Shown: positions 32,301 through 46,000 of the stretch, piece after piece
Layout: every line of letters begins with the position of its first letter
Position numbering within the stretch: position 1 is the first letter of the stretch
Origin: Hippophae tibetana
Taxonomy: Eukaryota > Streptophyta > Magnoliopsida > Rosales > Elaeagnaceae
Length of the DNA stretch: 64,000 nucleotides
Assembly: GCA_037013495.1 (NCBI GenBank)
Contig: CM072801.1
Coordinates: forward strand, 74,447,816 to 74,511,815
Direction: 5' to 3'
Made by a program: the position numbers and the translations under genes
Notes under the pieces: model-generated
The model's input: the letters and a program-made list of their open reading frames with translations, nothing else
Told to the model about the DNA's origin: nothing
Databases searched by the model: none

Positions 32301-34600
32301 GACTTAAGAAAGGAGAAACCAAACAAAGGACAAAATATTTCAAATCTAAAATTCAAAAAATAGATATACGCAGATAGATACACTACTTCAGCAACCGAGG
32401 CTATAAAACCAAATTATGTGTATCCTTTTCGCGGACAACCTAATAACCTTAGAACAATAAGGAATAAGAAATATTGAATTACCAAGAAAATGGTTAAGAT
32501 GTAAAAATTGAAATCATAAAGAGTTAGAACAAAAAACAACGCAACAAGGTGGGACCAAAATTTAAGATGTCAATACGTATTGCAAATGACGGAATTTGGT
32601 TTCAAAAACACCGAGAAATAAAGTATCGATTTGGTGCGGTTTTAGGTATCCAAACAAGCTTCAATTTGATATTTTATAATAGGCATTTCGATACTCGAAT
32701 TAAAATTAATAACATTTTAAATTTGTAAACCCAATTAATCCCTTTACTTTTTTGAAACGATGAATGTATTAGCTCTCTTGTATTTCTCAAGAACAAAGTT
32801 TGGTCTAACTCAAAAAACAAAGAAAAGTAAAAGATACTAACATTTTGAAGAAAACATCGAAATGAAATCCAAAGAGGAAAACAATGACAACAAAGTAGTA
32901 AAAAAACACAAGACTTGAGGGACAAATTTCCTTACTTTTTTTGGCATTCGTGACTTAAGAAAGCAGAAACCAAATAGGGGCAAAATATTTCAAATCTAAA
33001 ATTCAAAAAATAGATATACGCAGATAGATACACTACTTCAGCAACCCAGGCTATAAAACCAAATTATGTGTATCCTTTTCGCGGACAACCTAATAACCTT
33101 AGAACAATAAGGAATAAGAAATATTGAATTACCAAGAAAATGGTTAAGATGTAAAAATTGAAATCATAAAGAGTTAGAACAAAAAACAACGCAACAAGGT
33201 GGGACCAAAATTTAAGAAGTCAATACGTATTGCAAATGACGGAATTTGGTTTCAAAAACACCGAGAAATAAAGTATCGATTTGGTGTGGTTTTAGGTATC
33301 CAAACAAGCTACAATTTGATATTTTATAATAGGCATTTCGATACTCGAATTAAAATTAATAACATTTTAAATTTGTAGACCCAATTAACCCCTTTACTTT
33401 TTTGAAACGATGAATGTATTAGCTCTCTTGTATTTCTCAAGAACAAAGATTGGTCTAACTCAAAAAACAAAGAAAAGTAAAAGATACTAACATTTTAAAG
33501 AAAACATCGAAATGAAATCCAAAGAGGAAAACTATGACAACAAAGTAGTAAAAAAACACAAGACTTGAGGGACAAATTTCCTTTCTTTTTTTGGCATTTG
33601 TGACTTAAGAAAGGAGAAACCAAACAAAGGACAAAATATTTCAAATCTAAAATTCAAAAAATAGATATACGCAGATAGATACACTACTTCAGCAACCGAG
33701 GCTATAAAACCAAATTATGTGTATCCTTTTCGCGGACAACCTAATAACCTTAGAACAATAAGGAATAAGAAATATTGAATTACCAAGAAAATGGTTAAGA
33801 TGTAAAAATTGAAATCATAAAGAGTTAGAACAAAAAACAACGCAACAAGGTGGGACCAAAATTTAAGATGTCAATACGTATTGCAAATGACGGAATTTGG
33901 TTTCAAAAACACCGAGAAATAAAGTATCGATTTGGTGCGGTTTTAGGTATCCAAACAAGCTTCAATTTGATATTTTATAATAGGCATTTCGATACTCGAA
34001 TTAAAATTAATAACATTTTAAATTTGTAAACCCAATTAATCCCTTTACTTTTTTGAAACGATGAATGTATTAGCTCTCTTGTATTTCTCAAGAACAAAGT
34101 TTGGTCTAACTCAAAAAACAAAGAAAAGTAAAAGATACTAACATTTTGAAGAAAACATCGAAATGAAATCCAAAGAGGAAAACAATGACAACAAAGTTGT
34201 AAAAAAACACAAGACTTGGGGGACAAATTTCCTTACTTTTTTTGGCATTCGGGACTTAAGAAAGCAGAAACCAAACAGGGGCAAAATATTTCAAATCTAA
34301 AATTCAAAAAATAGATATACGCAGATAGATACACTACTTCAGCAACCGAGGCTATAAAACCAAATTATGTGTATCCTTTTCGCGGACAACCTAATAACCT
34401 TAGAACAATAAGGAATAAGAAATATTGAATTACCAAGAAAATGGTTAAGATGTAAAAATTGAAATCATAAAGAGTTAGACCAAAAAACAACGCAGCAAGG
34501 TGGAACCAAAAGTTAAGAAGTCTATACGTATTGCAAATGACGGAATTTGGTTTCAAAAACACCGAGAAATAAAGTATAGATTTGGTGCGTTTTTAGGTAT
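29395..34600. repeat. Tetrameric higher-order repeat, period 2602 bp
   Basis: About 29395-31998 is repeated at 31998-34600. Shared private variants: ATACTAAAATATTAAAG at 29581 and 32183, AATAGGGGC near 30371 and 32973, TTGTAGACCCAATTAACCCC in both copies, and GACTTGGGGGACAAATT near 31613 and 34215. The junction near 31998 lies in the common sequence TTTTTAGGTATCCAAACAAG. Confidence 0.85.
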
Positions 34601-37600
34601 CCAACCAAGCTTCAATTTGATATTTTATAATAGGCATTTCGATACTCGAATTAAAATTAATAACATTTTAAATTTGTAAACATAATTAATCCCTTTATAT
34701 TTTTGAAACGATGAATGTATTAGCTCTCTTGTATTTCTCAAGAACAAAGATTGGTCTAACTCAAAAGACAAAGAAAAGTAAAAGATACTAACATTTTAAA
34801 GAAAACATCGAAATGAAATCCAAAGAGGAAAACAATGACAACAAAGTAGTAAAAAAACACAAGACTTGAGGGACAAATTTCCTTTCTTTTTTTGGCATTT
34901 GTGACTTAAGAAATCAGAAACCAAACAAAGGACAAAATGTTTCAAATCTAAAATTCCAAAAATAGAAACACGAAGATAGATACACTACTTTCAGCAACCA
35001 AGGATATGAGACTAAATTATGTGGATCCTTTTCGCGGACAACCTAATAACCTTAGAACAATAAGGAATAAGAAATATTGAATTACCAAGAAAATGATTAA
35101 GATGTAAAAATTGAAATCATAAAGAGTTAGACCAAAAAACAACGCAGCAAGGTGGGACAAAAAGTTAAGAAGTCAATACGTATTGCAAATGACGGAATTT
35201 GGTTTCAAAAACACCGAGAAATAAAGTATCGATTTGGTGTGGTTTTAGGTATCCAAACAAGCTTCAATTTGATATTTTATAATAGGCATTTCGATACTCG
35301 AATTAAAATTAATAACATTTTAAATTTGTAAACGCAATTAATCCCTTTACTTTTTTGAAACGATGAATGTATTAGCTCTCTTGTATTTCTCAAGAACAAA
35401 GTTTGGTCTAACTCAAAAAACAAAGAAAAGTAAAAGATACTAACATTTTAAAGAAAACATCGAAATGAAATCCAAAGAGGAAAACTATGACAACAAAGTA
35501 GTAAAAAAACACAAGACTTGAGGGACAAATTTCCATTCTTTTTTTATCATTTGTGACTTAAGAAAGCAGAAACCAAACAAAGGACAAAATATTTCAAATC
35601 TAAAATTCAAAAAATAGATATACGCAGATAGATACACTACTTCAGCAACCCAGGCTATAAAACCAAATTATGTGTATCCTTTTCGCGGACAACCTAATAA
35701 CCTTAGAACAATAAGGAATAAGAAATATTGAATTACCAAGAAAATGGTTAAGATGTAAAAATTGAAATCATAAAGAGTTAGAACAAAAAACAACGCAACA
35801 AGGTGGTACCAAAATTTAAGAAGTCAATACGTATTGCAAATGACGCAATTTGGTTTCAAAAACACCGAGAAATAAAGTATCGATTTGGTGCGGTTTTAGG
35901 TATCCAAACAAGCTTCAATTTGATATTTTATAATAGGCATTTCGATACTCGAATTAAAATTAATAACATTTTAAATTTGTAAACCCAATTAATCCCTTTA
36001 CTTTTTTGAAACGATGAATGTATTAGCTCTCTTGTATTTCTCAAGAACAAAGTTTGGTCTAACTCAAAAAACAAAGAAAAGTAAAAGATACTAACATTTT
36101 AAAGAAAACATCGAAATGAAATCCAAAGAGGAAAACTATGACAACAAAGTAGTAAAAAAACACAAGACTTGAGGGACAAATTTCCTTTCTTTTTTTGGTA
36201 TTTGTGACTTAAGAAAGCAGAAACCAAACAAAGGACAAAATATTTCAAATCTAAAATTCAAAAAATAGATATACGCAGATAGATACACTACTTCAGCAAC
36301 CGAGGCTATAAAACCAAATTATGTGTATCCTTTTCGCGGACAACCTAATAACCTTAGAACAATAAGGAATAAGAAATATTGAATTACCAAGAAAATGGTT
36401 AAGATGTAAAAATTGAAATCATAAAGAGTTAGAACAAAAAACAACGCAACAAGGTGGGACCAAAATTTAAGAAGTCAATACGTATTGCAAATGACGCAAT
36501 TTGGTTTCAAAAACACCGAGAAATAAAGTATCGATTTGGTGCGGTTTTAGGTATCCAAACAAGCTTCAATTTGATATTTTATAATAGGCATTTCGATACT
36601 CGAATTAAAATTAATAACATTTTAAATTTGTAAACCCAATTAATCCCTTTACTTTTTTGAAACGATGAATGTATTAGCTCTCTTGTATTTCTCAAGAACA
36701 AAGTTTGGTCTAACTCAAAAAACAAAGAAAAGTAAAGATACTAACATTTTGAAGAAAACATCGAAATGAAATCCAAAGAGGAAAACAATGACAACAAAGT
36801 TGTAAAAAAACACAAGACTTGAGGGACAAATTTCCTTACTTTTTTTGGCATTCGTGACTTAAGAAAGCAGAAACCAAACAGGGGCAAAATATTTCAAATC
36901 GAAAATTCAAAAAATAGATATACGCAGATAGATACACTACTTCAGCAACCCAGGCTATAAAAGAAATTATGTGTATCCTTTTCGCGGACAACCTAATAAC
37001 CTTAGAACAATAAGGAATAAGAAATATTGAATTACCAAGAAAATGGTTAAGATGTAAAAATTGAAATCATAAAGAGTTAGACCAAAAAACAACGCAGCAA
37101 GGTGGAACCAAAAGTTAAGAAGTCTATACGTATTGCAAATGACGGAATTTGGTTTCAAAAACACCGAGAAATAAAGTATAGATTTGGTGCGTTTTTAGGT
37201 ATCCAAACAAGCTTCAATTTGATATTTTATAATAGGCATTTCGATACTCGAATTAAAATTAATAACATTTTAAATTTGTAAACATAATTAATCCCTTTAT
37301 ATTTTTGAAACGATGAATGTATTAGCTCTCTTGTATTTCTCAAGAACAAAGATTGGTCTAACTCAAAAGACAAAGAAAAGTAAAAGATACTAACATTTTA
37401 AAGAAAACATCGAAATGAAATCCAAAGAGGAAAACAATGACAACAAAGTAGTAAAAAAACACAAGACTTGAGGGACAAATTTCCATTCTTTTTTTTATCA
37501 TTTGTGACTTAAGAAAGCAGAAACCAAACAAAGGACAAAATATTTCAAATCTAAAATTCAAAAAATAGATATACGCAGATAGATACACTACTTCAGCAAC

Positions 37601-40044
37601 CCAGGCTATAAAACCAAATTATGTGTATCCTTTTCGCGGACAACCTAATAACCTTAGAACAATAAGGAATAAGAAATATTGAATTACCAAGAAAATGGTT
37701 AAGATGTAAAAATTGAAATCATAAAGAGTTAGAACAAAAAACAACGCAACAAGGTGGGACCAAAATTTAAGAAGTCAATACGTATTGCAAATAAAGGAAT
37801 TTGGTTTCAAAAACACCGAGAAATAAAGTATCGATTTGGTACGGTTTTAGGTATCCAAACAAGCTTCAATTTGATATTTTATAATAGGCATGTCGATACT
37901 CGAATTAAAATTAATAACATTTTAAATTTGTAAACCCAATTAATCCCTTTACTTTTTTGAAACGATGAATGTATTAGCTCTCTTGTATTTCTCAAGAACA
38001 AAGTTTGGTCTAACTCAAAAAACAAAGAAAAGTAAAAGATATTAACATTTTAAAGAAAACATCGAAATGAAATCCAAAGAGGAAAACTATGACAACAAAG
38101 TAGTAAAAAAACACAAGACTTGAGGGACAAATTTCCTTTCTTTTTTTGGTATTTGTGACTTAAGAAAGCAGAAACCAAAGAAAGGACAAAATATTTCAAA
38201 TCTAAAATTCAAAAAATAGATATACGCAGATAGATACACTACTTCAGCAACCGAGGCTATAAAACCAAATTATGTGTATCCTTTTCGCGGACAACCTAAT
38301 AACCTTAGAACAATAAGGAATAAGAAATATTGAATTACCAAGAAAATGGTTAAGATGTAAAAATTGAAATCATAAAGAGTTAGACCAAAAAACAACGCAG
38401 CAAGGTGGAACCAAAAGTTAAGAAGTCTATACGTATTGCAAATGACGGAATTTGGTTTCAAAAACACCGAGAAATAAAGTATAGATTTGGTGCGTTTTTA
38501 GGTATCCAAACAAGCTTCAATTTGATATTTTATAATAGGCATTTCGATACTCGAATTAAAATTAATAACATTTTAAATTTGTAAACATAATTAATCCCTT
38601 TACTTTTTTGAAACGATGAATGTATTAGCTCTCTTGTATTTCTCAAGAACAAAGATTGGTCTAACTCAAAAGACAAAGAAAAGTAAAAGATACTAACATT
38701 TTAAAGAAAACATCGAAATGAAATCCAAAGAGGAAAACAATGACAACAAAGTAGTAAAAAAACACAAGACTTGAGGGACAAATTTCCTTTCTTTTTTTGG
38801 CATTTGTGACTTAAGAAATCAGAAACCAAACAAAGGACAAAATGTTTCAAATCTAAAATTCCAAAAATAGATACACGAAGATAGATACACTACTTCAGCA
38901 ACCGAGGCTATAAAACCAAATTATGTGTATCCTTTTCGCGGACAACCTAATAACCTTAGAACAATAAGGAATAAGAAATATTGAATTACCAAGAAAATGG
39001 TTAAGATGTAAAAATTGAAATCATAAAGAGTTAGAACAAAAAACAACGCAACAAGGTGGGACCAAAATTTAAGATGTCAATACGTATTGCAAATGACGGA
39101 ATTTGGTTTCAAAAACACCGAGAAATAAAGTATCGATTTGGTGCGGTTTTAGGTATCCAAACAAGCTTCAATTTGATATTTTATAATAGGCATTTCGATA
39201 CTCGAATTAAAATTAATAACATTTTAAATTTGTAAACCCAATTAATCCCTTTACTTTTTTGAAACGATGAATGTATTAGCTCTCTTGTATTTCTCAAGAA
39301 CAAAGTTTGGTCTAACTCAAAAAACAAAGAAAAGTAAAAGATACTAACATTTTGAAGAAAACATCGAAATGAAATCCAAAGAGGAAAACAATGACAACAA
39401 AGTTGTAAAAAAACACAAGACTTGAGGGACAAATTTCCTTACTTTTTTTGGCATTCGTGACTTAAGAAAGCAGAAACCAAACAGGGGCAAAATATTTCAA
39501 ATCGAAAATTCAAAAAATAGATATACGCAGATAGATACACTACTTCAGCAACCCAGGCTATAAAACCAAATTATGTGTATCCTTTTCGCGGACAACCTAA
39601 TAACCTTAGAACAATAAGGAATAAGAAATATTGAATTACCAAGAAAATGGTTAAGATGTAAAAATTGAAATCATAAAGAGTTAGACCAAAAAACAACGCA
39701 GCAAGGTGGAACCAAAAGTTAAGAAGTCTATACGTATTGCAAATGACGGAATTTGGTTTCAAAAACACTGAGAAATAAAGTATAGATTTGGTGCGTTTTT
39801 AGGTATCCAAACAAGCTTCAATTTGATATTTTATAATAGGCATTTCGATACTCGAATTAAAATTAATAACATTTTAAATTTGTAAACATAATTAATCCCT
39901 TTACTTTTTTGAAACGATGAATGTATTAGCTCTCTTGTATTTCTCAAGAACAAAGATTGGTCTAACTCAAAAGACAAAGAAAAGTAAAAGATACTAACAT
40001 TTTAAAGAAAACATCGAAATGAAATCCAAAGAGGAAAACAATGA

Positions 40045-43000
40045 CAACAAAGTAGTAAAAAAACACAAGACTTGAGGGACAAATTTCCTTTCTTTTTTTG
40101 GCATTTGTGACTTAAGAAATCAGAAACCAAACAAAGGACAAAATGTTTCAAATCTAAAATTCCAAAAATAGATACACGAAGATAGATACACTACTTTCAG
40201 CAACCAAGGATATGAGACTAAATTATGTGGATCCTTTTCGCGGACAACCTAATAACCTTAGAACAATAAGGAATAAGAAATATTGAATTACCAAGAAAAT
40301 GATTAAGATGTAAAAATTGAAATCATAAAGAGTTAGACCAAAAAACAACGCAGCAAGGTGGGACAAAAAGTTAAGAAGTCAATACGTATTGCAAATGACG
40401 GAATTTTGTTTCAAAAACACCGAGAAATAAAGTATCGATTTGGTGTGGTTTTAGGTATCCAAACAAGTTTCAATTTGATATTTTATAATAGGCATTTCGA
40501 TACTCGAATTAAAATTAATAACATTTTAAATTTGTAAACCCAATTAATCCCTTTACTTTTTTGAAACGATGAATGTATTAGCTCTCTTGTATTTCTCAAG
40601 AACAAAGTTTGGTCTAACTCAAAAAACAAAGAAAAGTAAAAGATACTAACATTTTAAAGAAAACATCGAAATGAAATCCAAAGAGGAAAACTATGACAAC
40701 AAAGTAGTAAAAAAAACACAAGACTTGAGGGACAAATTTCCATTCTTTTTTTATCATTTGTGACTTAAGAAAGCAGAAACCAAACAAAGGACAAAATATT
40801 TCAAATCTAAAATTCAAAAAATAGATATACGCAGATAGATACACTACTTCAGCAACCCAGGCTATAAAACCAAATTATGTGTATCCTTTTCGGGGACAAC
40901 CTAATAACCTTAGAACAATAAGGAATAAGAAATATTGAATTACCAAGAAAATGATTAAGATGTAAAAATTGAAATCATAAAGAGTTAGACCAAAAAACAA
41001 CGCAGCAAGGTGGGACAAAAAGTTAAGAAGTCAATACGTATTGCAAATGACGGAATTTTGTTTCAAAAACACCGAGAAATAAAGTATCGATTTGGTGTGG
41101 TTTTAGGTATCCAAACAAGCTTCAATTTGATATTTTATAATAGGCATTTCGATACTCGAATTAAAATTAATAACATTTTAAATTTTTAAACCCAATTAAT
41201 CCCTTTACTTTTTTGAAACGATGCATGTATTAGCTCTCTTGTATTTCTCAAGAACAAAGTTTGGTCTAACTCAAAAAACAAAGAAAAGTAAAAGATACTA
41301 ACATTTTAAAGAAAACATCGAAATGAAATCCAAAGAGGAAAACTATGACAACAAAGTAGTAAAAAAACACAAGACTTGAGGGACAAATTTCCATTCTTTT
41401 TTTATCATTTGTGACTTAAGAAAGCAGAAACCAAACAAAGGACAAAATATTTCAAATCTAAAATTCAAAAAATAGATATACGCAGATAGATACACTACTT
41501 CAGCAACCCAGGCTATAAAACCAAATTATGTGTATCCTTTTCGCGGACAACCTAATAACCTTAGAACAATAAGGAATAAGAAATATTGAATTACCAAGAA
41601 AATGGTTAAGATGTAAAAATTGAAATCATAAAGAGTTAGAACAAAAAACAACGCAACAAGGTGGGACCAAAATTTAAGATGTCAATACGTATTGCAAATG
41701 ACGGAATTTGGTTTCAAAAACACCGAGAAATAAAGTATCGATTTGGTGCGGTTTTAGGTATCCAAACAAGCTTCAATTTGATATTTTATAATAGGCATTT
41801 CGATACTCGAATTAAAATTAAAAACATTTTAAATTTGTAAACCCAATTAATCCCTTTACTTTTTTGAAACGATGAATGTATTAGCTCTCTTGTATTTCTC
41901 AAGAACAAAGTTTGGTCTAACTCAAAAAACAAAGAAAAGTAAAAGATACTAACATTTTGAAGAAAACATCGAAATGAAATCCAAAGAGGAAAACAATGAC
42001 AACAAAGTTGTAAAAAAACACAAGACTTGAGGGACAAATTTCCTTACTTTTTTTGGCATTTGTGACTTAAGAAAGCAGAAACCAAACAGGGGCAAAATAT
42101 TTCAAATCTAAAATTCAAAAAATAGATATACGCAGATAGATACACTACTTCAGCAACCGAGGCTATAAAACCAAATTATGTGTATCCTTTTCGCGGACAA
42201 CCTAATAACCTTAGAACAATAAGGAATAAGAAATATTGAATTACCAAGAAAATGGTTAAGATGTAAAAATTGAAATCATAAAGAGTTAGAACAAAAAACA
42301 ACGCAACAAGGTGGGACCAAAATTTAAGATGTCAATACGTATTGCAAATGACGGAATTTGGTTTCAAAAACACCGAGAAATAAAGTATCGATTTGGTGCG
42401 GTTTTAGGTATCCAAACAAGCTTCAATTTGATATTTTATAATAGGCATTTCGATACTCGAATTAAAATTAATAACATTTTAAATTTGTAAACCCAATTAA
42501 TCCCTTTACTTTTTTGAAACGATGAATGTATTAGCTCTCTTGTATTTCTCAAGAACAAAGTTTGGTCTAACTCAAAAAACAAAGAAAAGTAAAAGATACT
42601 AACATTTTGAAGAAAACATCGAAATGAAATCCAAAGAGGAAAACAATGAAAACAAAGTTGTAAAAAAACACAAGACTTGAGGGACAAATTTCCTTACTTT
42701 TTTTGGCATTCGTGACTTAAGAAAGCAGAAACCAAACAGGGGCAAAATATTTCAAATCGAAAATTCAAAAAATAGATATACGCAGATAGATACACTACTT
42801 CAGCAACCCAGGCTATAAAACCAAATTATGTGTATCCTTTTCGCGGACAACCTAATAACCTTAGAACAATAAGGAATAAGAAATATTGAATTACCAAGAA
42901 AATGGTTAAGATGTAAAAATTGAAATCATAAAGAGTTAGACCAAAAAACAACGCAGCAAGGTGGAACCAAAAGTTAAGAAGTCTATACGTATTGCAAATG

Positions 43001-46000
43001 ACGGAATTTGGTTTCAAAAACACCGAGAAATAAAGTATAGATTTGGTGCGTTTTTAGGTATCCAAACAAGCTTCAATTTGATATTTTATAATAGGCATTT
43101 CGATACTCGAATTAAAATTAATAACATTTTAAATTTGTAAACATAATTAATCCCTTTACTTTTTTGAAACGATGAATGTATTAGCTCTCTTGTATTTCTC
43201 AAGAACAAAGATTGGTCTAACTCAAAAGACAAAGAAAAGTAAAAGATACTAACATTTTAAAGAAAACATCGAAATGAAATCCAAAGAGGAAAACAATGAC
43301 AACAAAGTTGTAAAAAAACACAAGACTTGAGGGACAAATTTCCTTTCTTTTTTTGGCATTTGTGACTTAAGAAATCGGAAACCAAACAAAGGACAAAATG
43401 TTTCAAATCTAAAATTCCAAAAATAGATACACGAAGATAGATACACTACTTTCAGCAACCAAGGATATGAGACTAAATTATGTGGATCCTTTTCGCGGAC
43501 AACCTAATAACCTTAGAACAATAAGGAATAAGAAATATTGAATTACCAAGAAAATGATTAAGATGTAAAAATTGAAATCATAAAGAGTTAGACCAAAAAA
43601 CAACGCAGCAAGGTGGGACAAAAAGTTAAGAAGTCAATACGTATTGCAAATGACGGAATTTTGTTTCAAAAACACCGAGAAATAAAGTATCGATTTGGTG
43701 TGGTTTTAGGTATCCAAACAAGCTTCAATTTGATATTTTATAATAGGCATTTCGATACTCGAATTAAAATTAATAACATTTTAAATTTGTAAACCGAATT
43801 AATCCCTTTACTTTTTTGAAACGATGAATGTATTAGCTCTCTTGTATTTCTCAAGAACAAAGTTTGGTCTAACTCAAAAAACAAAGAAAAGTAAAAGATA
43901 CTAACATTTTAAAGAAAACATCGAAATGAAATCCAAAGAGGAAAACTATGACAACAAAGTAGTAAAAAAACACAAGACTTGAGGGACAAATTTCCATTCT
44001 TTTTTTATCATTTGTGACTTAAGAAAGCAGAAACGAAACAAAGGACAAAATATTTCAAATCTAAAATTCAAAAAATAGATATACGCAGATAGATACACTA
44101 CTTCAGCAACGCAGGCTATAAAACCAAATTATGTGTATCCTTTTCGCGGACAACCTAATAACCTTAGAACAATAAGGAATAAGAAATATTGAATTACCAA
44201 GAAAATGGTTAAGATGTAAAAATTGAAATCATAAAGAGTTAGAACAAAAAACAACGCAACAAGGTGGGACCAAAATTTAAGAAGTCAATACGTATTGCAA
44301 ATAACGCAATTTGGTTTCAAAAACACCGAGAAATAAAGTATCGATTTGGTGCGGTTTTAGGTATCCAAACAAGCTTCAATTTGATATTTTATAATAGGCA
44401 TTTCGATACTCGAATTAAAATTAATAACATTTTAAATTTGTAAACCCAATTAATCCCTTTACTTTTTTGAAACGATGAATGTATTAGCTCTCTTGTATTT
44501 CTCAAGAACAAAGTTTGGTCTAACTCAAAAAACAAAGAAAAGTAAAAGATACTAACATTTTAAAGAAAACATCGAAATGAAATCCAAAGAGGAAAACTAT
44601 GACAACAAAGTAGTAAAAAAACACAAGACTTGAGGGACAAATTTCCATTCTTTTTTTATCATTTGTGACTTAAGAAAGCAGAAACCAAACAAAGGACAAA
44701 ATATTTCAAATCTAAAATTCAAAAAATAGATATACGCAGATAGATACACTACTTCAGCAACCCAGGCTATAAAACCAAATTATGTGTATCCTTTTCGCGG
44801 ACAACCTAATAACCTTAGAACAATAAGGAATAAGAAATATTGAATTACCAAGAAAATGGTTAAGATGTAAAAATTGAAATCATAAAGAGTTAGAACAAAA
44901 AATAACGCAACAAGGTGGGACCAAAATTTAAGAAGTCAATACGTATTGCAAATGACGCAATTTGGTTTCAAAAACACCGAGAAATAAAGTATCGATTTGG
45001 TGCGGTTTTAGGTATCCAAACAAGCTTCAATTTGATATTTTATAATAGGCATTTCGATACTCGAATTAAAATTAATAACATTTTAAATTTGTAAACCCAA
45101 TTGATCCCTTTACTTTTTTGAAACGATGAATGTATTAGCTCTCTTGTATTTCTCAAGAACAAAGTTTGGTCTAACTCAAAAAACAAAGAAAAGTAAAAGA
45201 TACTAAAATTTTAAAGAAAACATCGAAATGAAATCCAAAGAGGAAAACTATGACAACAAAGTAGTAAAAAAACACAAGACTTGAGGGACAAATTTCCTTT
45301 CTTTTTTTGGCATTTGTGACTTAAGAAATCAGAAACCAAACAAAGGACAAAATGTTTCAAATCTAAAATTCCAAAAATAGATACACGAAGATAGATACAC
45401 TACTTTCAGCAACCAAGGATATGAGACTAAATTATGTGGATCCTTTTCGCGGACAACCTAATAACCTTAGAACAATAAGGAATAAGAAATATTGAATTAC
45501 CAAGAAAATGATTAAGATGTAAAAATTGAAATCATAAAGAGTTAGACCAAAAAACAACGCAGCAAGGTGGGACAAAAAGTTAAGAAGTCAATACGTATTG
45601 CAAATGACGGAATTTTGTTTCAAAAACACCGAGAAATAAAGTATCGATTTGGTGTGGTTTTAGGTATCCAAACAAGCTTCAATTTGATATTTTATAATAG
45701 GCATTTCGATACTCGAATTAAAATTAATAACATTTTAAATTTGTAAACCCAATTAATCCCTTTACTTTTTTGAAACGATGAATGTATTAGCTCTCTTGTA
45801 TTTCTCAAGAACAAAGTTTGGTCTAACTCAAAAAACAAAGAAAAGTAAAAGATACTAACATTTTAAAGAAAACATCGAAATGAAATCCAAAGAGGAAAAC
45901 TATGACAACAAAGTAGTAAAAAAACACAAGACTTGAGGGACAAATTTCCATTCTTTTTTTATCATTTGTGACTTAAGAAAGCAGAAACCAAACAAAGGAC